In this document: positions 1 through 6,638 of the stretch, piece by piece
Numbering within the stretch: the stretch's first letter is position 1
Layout: each line of letters starts with the position of its first letter
Assembly: GCA_030050125.1 (NCBI GenBank)
Contig: JASIJN010000564.1
Span: 1-8,180 of the forward strand
Length of the DNA stretch: 8,180 nt
Direction of reading: 5' to 3'
Source of the DNA: Streptosporangiaceae bacterium
GTDB taxonomy: Bacteria > Actinomycetota > Actinomycetes > Streptosporangiales > Streptosporangiaceae
Translations under genes and position numbers: made by a program
The notes under the pieces: generated by a model
The model's database searches: none
What the model was told of the DNA's origin: nothing
The model's input: only the letters and a program-made list of their open reading frames with translations

Positions 1-1
1 C

Positions 2-178
2 CGCGGCGACCCGGAGCGGGCGGCGCCGGATGCCGCCGCCGCAGTCGCCGGGCTGGAGCGCGAGGGCGTCCCGCGCAAGGCTGCGATCGCTCAGGTGGCC
101 AGGGAACTGGGCCTGCGCAAACGCGAGGTGTACGACGCGGTCCTGCGCCACGGTGGCTCCGGCCAACCCATAGGCTGA
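2..178 (+). CDS. rsmI: RsmI C-terminal end: 16S rRNA 2'-O-ribose methyltransferase (partial)
   Basis: This is the last 58 codons of a gene whose start lies outside the window. The frame ends at TGA 176-178 and codes for an Ala-rich linker followed by a segment containing [19 protein letters not shown] and then REVYDAVL. This is the typical C-terminal helical domain of RsmI (YraL family), which with SAM methylates the 2'-OH of C1402 in 16S rRNA. The catalytic tetrapyrrole-methylase-like domain is not in view, so the call rests on the C-terminal motif and on the neighbour metG, which follows rsmI in many actinomycetes. Only 4 nt separate its stop from the metG start, so the two are probably cotranscribed and translationally coupled. 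Confidence 0.8.
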   Translation, partial: RGDPERAAPDAAAAVAGLEREGVPRKAAIAQVARELGLRKREVYDAVLRHGGSGQPIG

Positions 179-182
179 GGGA

Positions 183-1979
183 ATGTCCGCAACGAGCCGC
201 CACATACTGACCGCGCCGGCCTGGCCGTACGCCAACGGCCCCCGGCACATCGGGCACGTGTCCGGGTTCGGGCTGCCCGCCGACATGTTCAGCCGGTACC
301 AGCGGATGGTCGGCAACCAGGTGCTGATGGTCAGCGGCACCGATGAGCACGGCACGCCGATCCAGGTGCAGGCCGACGCGACGGGCGTCACCGCCCGGCA
401 GCTGGCCGACCGCTACAACCGGGTCATCGCCGAGGACCTGCTGGGCCTGGACATGTCCTACAACATGTTCACCCGGACCACCACGCAGAATCACTACGCG
501 GTGACTCAGGAGATCTTCAAGGGGCTGTACGACAACGGCTACATCTTCCTGCGGACCACGATGGGGGCGATCTCGCCGTCCACCGGGCGCACGCTGCCCG
601 ACCGTTACATCGAGGGGACCTGCCCGATCTGCGGGTACCCGAACGCGCGCGGGGACCAGTGCGACAACTGCGGCAACCAGCTGGACCCGATCGACCTGAT
701 CGACCCCCGCTCGAAGATCAACGGGGAGACGCCGGTCTTCGTCGAGACCGAGCACTTCTTCCTCGACCTGCCCGCGTTCGCCGATGCCCTGGGGACCTGG
801 CTGCAGAGCAAGAGCGGGCAGTGGCGGCCGAACGTGCTCAAGTTCTCGCTCAACCTGCTGGACGAGCTGAAGCCCCGGGCGGTCACGCGAGACCTGGACT
901 GGGGGGTCCCGGTCCCGATGGACGGCTGGCGGGACCGCCCGGACAAGCGGATCTACGTCTGGTTCGACGCGGTGATCGGCTACCTGTCCGCGTCGATCGA
1001 GTGGGCGCGGCGCTCCGGCGACCCGGACGCCTGGCGGGCCTGGTGGCAGTCGCCGGATGCCGAGTCCTACTACTTCATGGGCAAGGACAACATCGTCTTC
1101 CACGCCGAGATCTGGCCAGCCATGCTGCTCGGCTACAGCGGCCAGGGCAGCAAGGGCGGCACGCCGGGCTCGCTCGGCGCGCTCAACCTGCCGACCGAGG
1201 TGGTGGCCAGCGAGTACCTGACGATGGAGGGCCGCAAGTTTTCCTCGTCCCGCTCGGTCGTCATCTACGTCCGCGACTTCCTCGACCGCTACAACGTGGA
1301 CGCGCTCCGCTACTACCTTGCGGTGGCCGGCCCGGAGAACCAGGACACCGACTTCACCTGGAGCGAGTTCATCCGGCGCAACAACGACGAGCTGCTGGCG
1401 AACTGGGGGAACCTGGTGAACCGGACCGTGTCGTTCGCCGCCCGCAACATCGGCTCGGTCCCGGAGCCGGGCGCGCTGACCGACGCCGACAGGGAGCTGC
1501 TCCAGCGCTCGCGGGACGCGTTCAAGCAGGTCGGCGACGCCCTGTCCCGGTCCAGGTTCAAGGCGGCGATCACCGAGACCATGCGCACGCTGGCCGACGC
1601 CAACAAATACCTCTCCGAGCAGGCCCCGTGGAAGCTTCGCGAGTCCGACCCGGAGCGGATGAGGACGATCTGCCACGTGGCGCTGCAGCTCGTCGACGAC
1701 GGCAAGACCCTGCTCACCCCGTTCCTGCCGCGCTCGTCGCAGCAGGTCTACCAGATGCTCGGCGGTTCGGGCAGGTGGTCGGCGATGCCACGGATCGAGG
1801 AGGTCAGCGAGGAGGGCGGCGCCCCTTACCCGGTGATCACCGGCGACTATCAGGAAGCGGCCCGGTGGCAGTCCGAGCCGATCCGGCCGGGCACGCCACT
1901 GCAGACGCCCACGCCGCTGTTCGCCAAGCTCGACCCCGGCCTGGCCGAGGAGGAACTGGCCCGGCTGGAGCAATCTTGA
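183..1979 (+). CDS. metG: Methionyl-tRNA synthetase
   Basis: Cytoplasmic class I aminoacyl-tRNA synthetase that charges tRNA-Met with methionine using ATP; 598 aa. Seen in the sequence: a Rossmann catalytic core with the HIGH motif at residues 22-25 (in [10 protein letters not shown]); a zinc-knuckle insertion with four cysteines, C147, C150, C160 and C163; the second ATP-binding loop as KFSSS at 352-356, a variant of KMSKS; and a helical anticodon-binding domain with NLVNR at 410-414 and the conserved-looking W483 in EQAPWKL. The protein ends soon after this domain and has no C-terminal EMAP/tRNA-binding module. ATG 183 is preceded by GAGGGA, which overlaps the rsmI stop and supports this start. 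The KFSSS loop is an accepted family variant (known from related enzymes), so the enzyme should be active. It is followed by tatD with an overlapping start, as part of the same operon. Confidence 0.97.
   Translation: MSATSRHILTAPAWPYANGPRHIGHVSGFGLPADMFSRYQRMVGNQVLMVSGTDEHGTPIQVQADATGVTARQLADRYNRVIAEDLLGLDMSYNMFTRTTTQNHYAVTQEIFKGLYDNGYIFLRTTMGAISPSTGRTLPDRYIEGTCPICGYPNARGDQCDNCGNQLDPIDLIDPRSKINGETPVFVETEHFFLDLPAFADALGTWLQSKSGQWRPNVLKFSLNLLDELKPRAVTRDLDWGVPVPMDGWRDRPDKRIYVWFDAVIGYLSASIEWARRSGDPDAWRAWWQSPDAESYYFMGKDNIVFHAEIWPAMLLGYSGQGSKGGTPGSLGALNLPTEVVASEYLTMEGRKFSSSRSVVIYVRDFLDRYNVDALRYYLAVAGPENQDTDFTWSEFIRRNNDELLANWGNLVNRTVSFAARNIGSVPEPGALTDADRELLQRSRDAFKQVGDALSRSRFKAAITETMRTLADANKYLSEQAPWKLRESDPERMRTICHVALQLVDDGKTLLTPFLPRSSQQVYQMLGGSGRWSAMPRIEEVSEEGGAPYPVITGDYQEAARWQSEPIRPGTPLQTPTPLFAKLDPGLAEEELARLEQS
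1967..1978 (+). promoter_or_regulatory. Ribosome binding site and TTG start of tatD
   Basis: GGAG at 1967-1970 lies inside the last metG codons, 5 nt before TTG 1976-1978. This TTG shares bases with the metG stop codon (TTGA). It decides the start of tatD: the frame stays open far upstream inside metG, but only this position has a well-spaced Shine-Dalgarno and gives the expected TatD N-terminus. The overlap suggests translational coupling. Confidence 0.75.
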
Positions 1980-2791
1980 CCGAGCCTCCCGCGCCCCCGC
2001 CGCTGCCCGCCGAGGCGCTCGACGCCCACACCCACCTGGACCTGATCGAGCGCCCGGTGCCCGAGGTCCTGGCCGCCGCCCGGGCGGCCGGGATCACGCG
2101 GGTGGTCACGATCGGCGTCGACCTCCCGACGTCGCGCTGGGCCGCCGACTGTGCGGACGCCCACCCGTCGGTGTCCGCCGCCGTGGCGGTCCACCCCAAC
2201 GAGACCGCGCGCGCCGCCGGGTCCGCGGCCGAGCGGGACAAGGTGCTGGCTGAGATCGGCGCGCTGGCCGAGATGGCGCAAGTCCGGGCCATCGGCGAGA
2301 CCGGCCTGGACTACTACAGGGACAGCTCCCCGCCCGAGCTGCAGCGCGAGTGGTTCCGTGCGCACATCGACATCGCCAAGCAGTCCGGCAAGGCGCTGAT
2401 GATCCACGACCGCGACGCGCACGCGGACGTGCTGCGGATCCTGGATCAGGATGGCGCGCCCGAGCATGTGATCTTCCACTGTTTCTCCGGCGACACGGAG
2501 ATGGCGCGGCGGTGCGCGGCGGCCGGGTACGTCATGAGCTTCGCCGGCAACGTGACGTTCTCCAGCGCCGGCCAGCTCCGGGAGGCGGCGGCCGCCGCGC
2601 CGCTGGAGCTGATCCTGGCCGAGACCGATGCGCCGTTCCTCACCCCGATGCCGTACCGGGGCAGGCCGAACTCGCCCGCGATGGTCGCCTACACGCTTCG
2701 CGCGCTGGCCGAGGTGAAGCGGCTCGAGCTGGCCGATCTGTGCGCGGCCGTCACCGCGACCGCGGAACGCGTCTTCGGCCCCTGGTCATAG
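1976..2791 (+). CDS. tatD: TatD family metal-dependent hydrolase / DNase
   Basis: 271-aa TIM-barrel metallo-hydrolase of the amidohydrolase superfamily. Family members act as Mg2+-dependent 3'-5' DNases and are linked to DNA repair or quality control in the cytoplasm. The metal-ligand set is complete by eye: H18 and H20 in DAHTHLD, E108 in [11 protein letters not shown]144 in MIHDRDAH, H168 in FHCFSG and D218 in [18 protein letters not shown] follows the last motif, as is usual in the family. The length is normal (about 260-270 aa). The start is TTG 1976, chosen because the upstream continuation of the frame lies inside metG and because of the GGAG site at 1967-1970. It is the last gene of the rsmI-metG-tatD unit. 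The biochemical substrate in vivo is not settled for most members, so the name is by family. Confidence 0.93.
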   Translation: MTEPPAPPPLPAEALDAHTHLDLIERPVPEVLAAARAAGITRVVTIGVDLPTSRWAADCADAHPSVSAAVAVHPNETARAAGSAAERDKVLAEIGALAEMAQVRAIGETGLDYYRDSSPPELQREWFRAHIDIAKQSGKALMIHDRDAHADVLRILDQDGAPEHVIFHCFSGDTEMARRCAAAGYVMSFAGNVTFSSAGQLREAAAAAPLELILAETDAPFLTPMPYRGRPNSPAMVAYTLRALAEVKRLELADLCAAVTATAERVFGPWS

Positions 2792-2844
2792 CCTTGGCCG
2801 CCGCCAACTGGTCGCGCCCGTAAGCTCGACGGAGGTCAGGGAGA

Positions 2845-2889
2845 ATGGACCGGATCCGTCACCACCTGGCCGCGTTCGAGACCCGCTAG
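2845..2889 (+). CDS. Candidate 14-codon leader peptide or gene remnant
   Basis: ATG 2845 opens a 14-codon frame, MDRIRHHLAAFETR, ending at TAG 2887-2889. GGAGG at 2831-2835 and GGGAGA just before the ATG give it ribosome-binding potential. It sits 17 nt upstream of a 10-bp GC hairpin, a layout seen in leader-peptide attenuators. The residues do not show a run of one amino acid that would name the signal. A second possibility is that it is the 5' stub of a broken small gene, because the same frame is open for 71 codons past the TAG; by eye the opening is faintly like the start of NUDIX CoA-pyrophosphatases, which is too weak to use as a call. It may also be chance. Confidence 0.25.
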   Translation: MDRIRHHLAAFETR

Positions 2890-2906
2890 AACACCACCGC
2901 GAGGCT

Positions 2907-2934
2907 GACCGCCCGCGGCCGGGCGCGGGCGGTC
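2907..2934 (+). terminator. Hairpin terminator or attenuator after tatD
   Basis: A perfect 10-bp inverted repeat, GACCGCCCGC (2907-2916) and GCGGGCGGTC (2925-2934), encloses an 8-nt loop. No run of T follows, but actinobacterial terminators often lack one. Its position 116 nt after the tatD stop fits termination of the rsmI-metG-tatD operon. It could also be an attenuator linked to the short ORF just upstream. Confidence 0.55.
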
Positions 2935-3089
2935 ATTCACCTGAAGGACCGGCGCTATTGCCCTTCGGTGCGGTGCCGGCGGATGATGACGCCGTGGGGC
3001 GGGGTTTGGCCGGGCGAGCCTATGAGCGATACACCGGTGGTCCTGGCAGGCCCTAAGTGCGCGTGTCATACGGACAAGGTTCAAGAGGG

Positions 3090-3097
3090 GACTCAGC
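3090..3097 (+). repeat. Left copy of 8-bp direct repeat GACTCAGC
   Basis: GACTCAGC lies between the ribosome binding site and the ATG of the low-GC gene. The same 8 bases in the same orientation recur at 4802-4809, just beyond that gene's stop. The pair brackets the compositionally odd segment like a target-site duplication, though no transposase or terminal inverted repeat is seen and an 8-bp match can arise by chance. Confidence 0.35.
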
Positions 3098-4792
3098 ATG
3101 TCTAACATAACGAGCATTAGTTACCTTCAGCAAGAGGCGGTGTTGTTTCCCTCCACGCCCAACACGCCTTTAACGTTCGATCTCCAGACCACCTTTATAA
3201 ATGCCTGGAATGCGCTGGAGGCTGGCGGAACGGTTACCGGAAGCGAGACTCTGTTCTCACTCGTGCAGGGCGCGATACAGCAATCAAGTCCTGGCGCCGT
3301 CCTTAATAGCCTGAACTGGGGACCCCAGGCGAACATCACATATGCTGCGGAATTTGTTCCGCCGCCACCGGATGCCGCCTTCATCGGAGCCGGAGGGACG
3401 GTAAACATCACGTTGTTCGTGCCCGGGGACAGCCTCGCCTTCACGGCCAGCGGGGCCACCTTCGATGTGAGCTTCGACCTCGTTGTCAATTTTCAGATGA
3501 CATTCCCTTCGAGTTTGGCGCCGATCTTTAGCGGTGGAGACTCTAGTTGGTCGATAGGTCTTTCTGCAATGGCAGATGTAGAAGCGTTCAATGTTACTAC
3601 TCATAATGTGGGCGTCTTCCTATGCGACCGGAGCGCGGTTCAAAAGGTCCTGCAGGCCATCAACGGCAAGACAGTGACGGTGGCAAACATTACCAATGAG
3701 GGTCTTACGCTTCTCAGCGATGTCATCGCCGGAGCAGGTGACCAGGGTTATACGCAACTACTTCAAGCTGACGACGGACAGGGAACCGTGAATTTGACGG
3801 CAGTATCGCCTAGCTTGATAATCAATGGTGCAGACGATGACAATATCCAAGTAAATACGTTGGCGGGAGGCGAGGTTTCGGTGTCGGCCCACGGCCAATC
3901 GATAACGCTTCTTCCCGGCCCGATCGATGCCGTGACGGTCAACCTGGCCGGAGGTTCCAGTGCTTTGTCCGTTGCCGGCCTGCCTTCAGGCGTCACCGTG
4001 AACGTCGCTACCCTGCAAAGCGGTACAACGGCGATGACCATCGGCGGGGCTAACGGTCTGGCGCCCCTGACGAACACCACGATAAACGTGGATGCCACGG
4101 CGGGATCGATCGCCCTGACAGTGGATGGCTCTGGAGATACCTCCGAGCGAATCGCCAGTATATCCAATGCGGCTGTTACCATCACGGCACTTACCACGAT
4201 AAATTATACGGGATCGATAACCTCGTTGAAGGTGCAGGGCGGATCCGGTAACAACCAGTTTTTCGTGGACAGTACTAGTCCATCAGCGCAGACGACTGTC
4301 GACGCGGGCAACGGGAACAATTTGGTCTATGTCGGCCTATTCAGCACCAACCCTGCGACCGCGGGTACGGGCCAGGGGTCTTTGTCAGAAATCGCCGGTC
4401 CACTGGACATCACGGATGCGGCCGGCGGCACCAGCTTGGCCATTGACGTCAGCGGCCAAAACTACGACTACTTCCAGATCTACAACGATCACGTCACCCT
4501 CGGTGGCGGTCCGACCATCAACTTCACGCCTGCTGTACACGTGTTCACCCCAATGGGAAAGGTCGCGAGAATATCGCTCCTTGGTGTCGGCTTCTTGACC
4601 ATTTACGGCAGCTCTAGAGGCAACAACATCCAGGCAATGAGTGTCGGACCACAAACCACGGTCATCGTCTGGGGAACTGCATCAGACGTCCAAGCAGGCG
4701 CAGCCTTGGGCGCCATAACTCACAAAGTCTATCCCCCGACAATAGGATCCAAGCCGCCAATGAGGCCTATTGGGCACCCCATAGCGATATAG
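3098..4792 (+). CDS. Orphan beta-strand-rich repeat protein of unknown function
   Basis: I do not recognise a named family. The 564-aa product falls into two parts. Residues 1 to about 235 are mixed, with alternating-hydrophobic beta-like stretches (for example GGTVNITLFVPG) and one cysteine. From about 240 to 530 the protein is rich in Asn, Thr, Gly, Ser and Val with loosely repeated beta-strand/turn units. These include glycine-asparagine turns such as NGADDDNIQV, GGSGNNQFFV (381-390) and DAGNGNNLVYVG (402-413). Such units resemble the beta-solenoid repeats of large bacterial surface proteins and degenerate RTX-like repeats, but with Asn where calcium-binding repeats have Asp. No N-terminal signal peptide, transmembrane helix or sorting signal is visible, so export, if any, is unexplained. 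ATG 3098 is preceded by AGAGGGG with 7-nt spacing. The DNA is far less GC-rich than its neighbours (26 G/C in the 60 bases 3541-3600, 32 in 4141-4200) and uses A/T-ending codons, which points to acquisition from another source. It has no operon partner. Confidence 0.8.
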   Translation: MSNITSISYLQQEAVLFPSTPNTPLTFDLQTTFINAWNALEAGGTVTGSETLFSLVQGAIQQSSPGAVLNSLNWGPQANITYAAEFVPPPPDAAFIGAGGTVNITLFVPGDSLAFTASGATFDVSFDLVVNFQMTFPSSLAPIFSGGDSSWSIGLSAMADVEAFNVTTHNVGVFLCDRSAVQKVLQAINGKTVTVANITNEGLTLLSDVIAGAGDQGYTQLLQADDGQGTVNLTAVSPSLIINGADDDNIQVNTLAGGEVSVSAHGQSITLLPGPIDAVTVNLAGGSSALSVAGLPSGVTVNVATLQSGTTAMTIGGANGLAPLTNTTINVDATAGSIALTVDGSGDTSERIASISNAAVTITALTTINYTGSITSLKVQGGSGNNQFFVDSTSPSAQTTVDAGNGNNLVYVGLFSTNPATAGTGQGSLSEIAGPLDITDAAGGTSLAIDVSGQNYDYFQIYNDHVTLGGGPTINFTPAVHVFTPMGKVARISLLGVGFLTIYGSSRGNNIQAMSVGPQTTVIVWGTASDVQAGAALGAITHKVYPPTIGSKPPMRPIGHPIAI

Positions 4793-4801
4793 AATAGATT
4801 T

Positions 4802-4809
4802 GACTCAGC
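4802..4809 (+). repeat. Right copy of 8-bp direct repeat GACTCAGC
   Basis: Identical to 3090-3097 and in the same orientation. It starts 9 nt after the stop codon of the low-GC gene, close to the point where base composition returns to that of the host. Confidence 0.35.
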
Positions 4810-4815
4810 TGGCGG

Positions 4816-4837
4816 TGGTTGATTTTCGAAATCACCG
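4816..4837 (+). terminator. Candidate terminator hairpin after the beta-repeat gene
   Basis: TGATTT (4820-4825) and AAATCA (4829-4834) pair around a TCG loop. The stem is extended by GG/CC (4817-4818 with 4835-4836) across one bulged T. It lies 24-45 nt after the stop. No T-run follows and the stem is AT-rich, so its strength as a terminator is uncertain. A second GC-rich hairpin follows directly. Confidence 0.35.
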
Positions 4838-4920
4838 GGTGGGCCGGTGCCCGCCTGCCCGCCTGCCCGGCGCCAGTCTGGCTGTCGTGCTCGCTGAGCG
4901 GGCGCGGGGCGGTCGGTCGG

Positions 4921-4970
4921 GATGGGTGCGAGTCTGGTGTACATCCTGCTACAGCAGCGCCGCACCCATC
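4921..4970. repeat. 10-bp inverted repeat with nested hairpin
   Basis: GATGGGTGCG (4921-4930) and CGCACCCATC (4961-4970) are perfect inverted copies 30 nt apart. Within the interval CTGC-TACA-GCAG (4946-4957) can form a second small stem. The structure lies downstream of both converging genes and could be a shared terminator, a structured RNA, or the trace of a small inserted element. No T-run is present on either side. Confidence 0.45.
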
Positions 4971-5053
4971 ACCGGGCAGCACGGGCACCGCGGCCCGGCG
5001 GCAGGCTGATGCCCGGGTCGATGACGGACCGTAACCGCGACCACTACAGATCG

Positions 5054-5536
5054 CTAGATCCATCTGCGGACCTTGGCGCGATAGTCGTCGTATCCTCGGA
5101 CGCCGCTCAGGCTGGCTTCCTCGACCGGGATGACAGACCAGTTCACGTATGCCAGCACGAGCGGGAGGAAGACGACCGCCCAGAACTCCGGGATGCCGAT
5201 CGCGTCGCCGACGTAGGCCAGCGCCAGCCCGGCATACATCGGGTTGCGCGTTAGCCGGTACGGACCGGTGGTGACCAGCGCTCGCGGCGCTTCGCCCGGC
5301 ACTGCGGTAGTTCCCGCCCGCTTGAACAGCCACCAGCCCCAGCCCGCCAGGGCCGCTCCCAGCAGGAAGACGATCCCGCCGCAGATGTCGAGCGCTTCCG
5401 GGGGCTGGACGCGGACGGGGGCAAAGGCTTGCAGTCCCACGCCCAGGAGGAAGCCGATTACGTACACCCACGGGACCGGTATGCGCAGGAATGGCCTGTT
5501 CGGATGGGCTGCCGACCCGGCGCCGCGCGTAGCCAT
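5054..5536 (-). CDS. Isoprenylcysteine carboxyl methyltransferase-like membrane methyltransferase
   Basis: 160-aa integral membrane protein of the ICMT/PEMT (isoprenylcysteine carboxylmethyl / phospholipid methyltransferase) group, which transfers a methyl group from SAM to a lipid-linked or hydrophobic acceptor at the membrane. Membrane segments are visible at about 23-40, 50-71 and 101-133. The SAM-binding signature is present: GPYRLTRNPMY (91-101), then VEEASLSGVRGYDDYRAKVRRW (138-159), with E139/E140 and the closing RW. ATG 5536 was chosen because GGAGG (5544-5548 on the complement) precedes it by 7 nt and the protein then begins just before the first membrane segment; the frame extends upstream into the divergent regulator but looks non-coding there. 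Bacteria do not prenylate CaaX proteins as eukaryotes do, so the true acceptor is unknown. It is divergent from the MarR gene at 5591, which is its likely regulator. Confidence 0.85.
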   Translation of the reverse strand: MATRGAGSAAHPNRPFLRIPVPWVYVIGFLLGVGLQAFAPVRVQPPEALDICGGIVFLLGAALAGWGWWLFKRAGTTAVPGEAPRALVTTGPYRLTRNPMYAGLALAYVGDAIGIPEFWAVVFLPLVLAYVNWSVIPVEEASLSGVRGYDDYRAKVRRWI

Positions 5537-5553
5537 CCGCGTACCTCCGATAC

Positions 5554-5574
5554 ATTTGCTTGAGTCTGTCAAAT
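5554..5574. promoter_or_regulatory. Candidate MarR operator between the divergent genes
   Basis: The 54-nt divergent gap holds two nested inverted repeats: TTGA-gtctg-TCAA (5560-5572) and ATTTG-N11-CAAAT (5554-5574). Sites with TTGA/TCAA half-sites are common for MarR-family regulators, and the position overlaps candidate promoters in both directions. Autoregulation plus control of the membrane methyltransferase would follow; this is inferred, not shown. Confidence 0.45.
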
Positions 5575-5590
5575 ACTTTAGAGTGGCCTG
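5556..5590 (+). promoter_or_regulatory. Candidate leaderless promoter of the first MarR gene
   Basis: TTGCTT (5556-5561) and TAGAGT (5579-5584) are 17 nt apart. The -10-like box ends 6 nt before GTG 5591, so transcription would start at or next to the start codon. This explains why no convincing ribosome binding site is seen. The candidate -35 is a weak match. Confidence 0.4.
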
Positions 5591-5604
5591 GTGTCGTCGG
5601 GCAA
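5575..5604 (-). promoter_or_regulatory. Candidate promoter of the membrane methyltransferase
   Basis: On the minus strand TTGCCC (5604-5599) and TAAAGT (5580-5575) are separated by 18 nt, placing a start near 5568 and leaving a leader of about 30 nt with GGAGG. It overlaps the opposing promoter and abuts the TTGA/TCAA palindrome. Another -35-like TTGACA (5572-5567) has no matching -10. Confidence 0.25.
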
Positions 5605-6145
5605 GCGTGACGTGGAGGAGATGGTCGTCGCGCTGTTCACGCTGGCAGGCGGACTTGAGCGGGCCCGCCGCAGCAGCCCGGGCGCCGCGGCTCTCAGCCT
5701 GCTGCAGGTCATCGCGGGTCATGGGCAGATCCGGCCGTCACAGATCGCCGAGGCTCTGCAAGTCCACCCATCACTGATTACCCGCCAGGTCCGAGACCTC
5801 GAAGCCGGCGGGTACGTGGAGGTGACTGCCAACCCCGGCGACCATCGCTCGTGCCTGATAGGGCTGACCCCTGCCGGCGCCGATCACATGATCCGGCTTC
5901 AGCAGGCCGGCCTTGAGCGCTTCGCCAAGTTCGTCGCCGATTGGGACCCCGCCGAGGTGCGCACTCTCACCTCCCTCCTTCGCAAGCTTGAGGCGTCCAA
6001 GGCGGCGGTAGCCGCCGCAGAGCGGCAACCACGCGGACGGCGCTGGGCGCAACCCAGCGATGAGAGCTACGCAGCACCGGCGCCTCTCACAGCACGGGGC
6101 GGCGTCTTACCGACCCCGATCGCTGGAAGCGGCAGACGAGGCTGA
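5591..6145 (+). CDS. MarR family winged-helix transcriptional regulator (first)
   Basis: 184-aa dimeric DNA-binding regulator of the MarR type, which usually represses an adjacent gene and releases DNA on binding a small ligand. The winged helix-turn-helix is at about 47-92: IRPSQIAEALQVHPSLITRQV (47-67, in part the recognition helix), then the wing with the family motif D84-H-R-S87 and the following LTPAG. Flanking helices (about 5-45 and 97-140) would form the dimer interface. The start GTG 5591 has no clear ribosome binding site but fits a leaderless transcript; an alternative is ATG at codon 11. The tail beyond about residue 145 is an Arg/Pro/Ala-rich extension not typical of the family, and its last 39 nt overlap the 3' end of the opposite MarR gene. 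Divergent to the ICMT-like gene, its probable target. Confidence 0.88.
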   Translation: MSSGKRDVEEMVVALFTLAGGLERARRSSPGAAALSLLQVIAGHGQIRPSQIAEALQVHPSLITRQVRDLEAGGYVEVTANPGDHRSCLIGLTPAGADHMIRLQQAGLERFAKFVADWDPAEVRTLTSLLRKLEASKAAVAAAERQPRGRRWAQPSDESYAAPAPLTARGGVLPTPIAGSGRRG

Positions 6146-6634
6146 GGCCTTCGTCGCGGGAGCGGAGGGCGTCGCCAAGGTGTCGTCGTTGGCCTCGGCG
6201 AGGCGTTCCATGAGGCCGGCGGCCAGCCGGAGCAGTTCTCGCTCGGTCCGCGTGAGATGGCGCTCCATGGCCTCGGCCAGCCAGTCGTCCCGCTGGCGCA
6301 TATCCCGGATCAGCGCCTGCGCGCCAGGCTCGGTCAGGGCGATCAGCGAGCGCCGGCCGTCCCGGCCTTCCGGCTGCCGGATGACCAGGTGCTGGCGTTC
6401 CAGGCCGGCCAGGGTGCGGGTCAGCGACTGAGGCTGGAGCCGCTCGGCCGCGGCGAGGGCGCCCGGGGTCATCGGGCCGTGCTGGTGCAGGTGCGCCAGC
6501 ACGCTCAGGGCCAGGTTGCTCGGCTCTGGGTGCGCGTGCTGTGGCGCCGGGCGCTCCAGCCGCAGCCGCCGGGCCAGCCGGGTGGTGCCCCGGCGTACCG
6601 CCGTGGCCGCCCCTAGCAGCTCGTCGTCCAACAC
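6107..6634 (-). CDS. MarR family winged-helix transcriptional regulator (second)
   Basis: 175-aa MarR-type regulator. The winged helix-turn-helix spans about 54-102, with MTPGALAAAERLQPQSLTRT as the helix-turn-helix, a wing carrying the D92-G-R-R motif, and LTEPGA following. A C-terminal helix (about 117-148) fits the dimerisation region; the last 25 residues are an Ala/Ser/Thr-rich tail. The start is GTG 6634 or TTG 6631; no ribosome binding site is seen and a -10-like TACTAT lies immediately upstream, so a leaderless start at or near 6631 is possible. It is tail-to-tail with the first MarR gene (39-nt overlap). The two proteins differ clearly in sequence, so they are not a recent duplication. 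No efflux pump or other classical MarR target adjoins it; the divergent neighbour is the SAM methyltransferase at 6960, over 300 nt away. Confidence 0.87.
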   Translation of the reverse strand: MLDDELLGAATAVRRGTTRLARRLRLERPAPQHAHPEPSNLALSVLAHLHQHGPMTPGALAAAERLQPQSLTRTLAGLERQHLVIRQPEGRDGRRSLIALTEPGAQALIRDMRQRDDWLAEAMERHLTRTERELLRLAAGLMERLAEANDDTLATPSAPATKASASSAASSDRGR

Positions 6635-6638
6635 AGAT

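Larger units (their letters stand above)
2792..3097. other. Intergenic region after tatD
   Basis: This 306-nt stretch holds no convincing full gene. It contains a short ORF (2845-2889), a strong GC hairpin (2907-2934), and the ribosome binding site AGAGGGG (3084-3090) of the next gene. The frame of the short ORF stays open for 71 more codons after its TAG, to TAA 3103-3105. In DNA this GC-rich such a run is common, so it is weak evidence for a decayed gene. Base composition stays high until roughly 3060 and then drops. Confidence 0.5.
4793..5053. other. Intergenic region between converging genes
   Basis: About 260 nt lie between the stop of the beta-repeat gene (+) and the stop of the membrane methyltransferase (-). 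The first 40 nt keep the low GC of the preceding gene, then composition returns to high GC near 4835. It holds two small hairpins (4816-4837; and GTGGGC/GCCCGC around a CGGT loop near 4839-4854), a longer inverted repeat (4921-4970), and GC-rich runs of GCCTGCCC. Short frames here have no ribosome binding site or protein-like composition, and I see no gene. Confidence 0.5.

Noticed and set aside
352..1260. metG as an inactive paralogue because its KMSKS loop reads KFSSS
   Set aside because: KFSSS-type loops occur in accepted MetRS enzymes, and the HIGH motif and all four zinc cysteines are intact.
659..1975. Upstream extension of the tatD frame through metG
   Set aside because: The translated text is Arg/Pro/Ala-rich and antagonistic to the clear metG coding frame. 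TatD homology starts only after TTG 1976, which has its own ribosome binding site.
2836..3117. 93-codon minus-strand frame across the tatD downstream region
   Set aside because: Its start lies inside the beta-repeat gene, its product is Arg/Pro/His-rich, and no ribosome binding site is seen.
4238..4336. Calcium-binding RTX repeats in the beta-repeat protein
   Set aside because: The glycine-rich turns have Asn where the GGxGxDxU nonapeptide requires Asp and they are not in regular tandem, so a canonical RTX call is not supported.
4800..5034. Small plus-strand frames between the converging genes
   Set aside because: They have no ribosome binding site and low-complexity Arg/Pro/Ala composition, and they cross inverted repeats typical of non-coding DNA.
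4767..5555. Long minus-strand frame over the ICMT-like gene
   Set aside because: It is a second frame of the same DNA with Arg/Pro/Gly-rich composition and no family features; the 5054-5536 frame has membrane segments and the SAM-binding signature.
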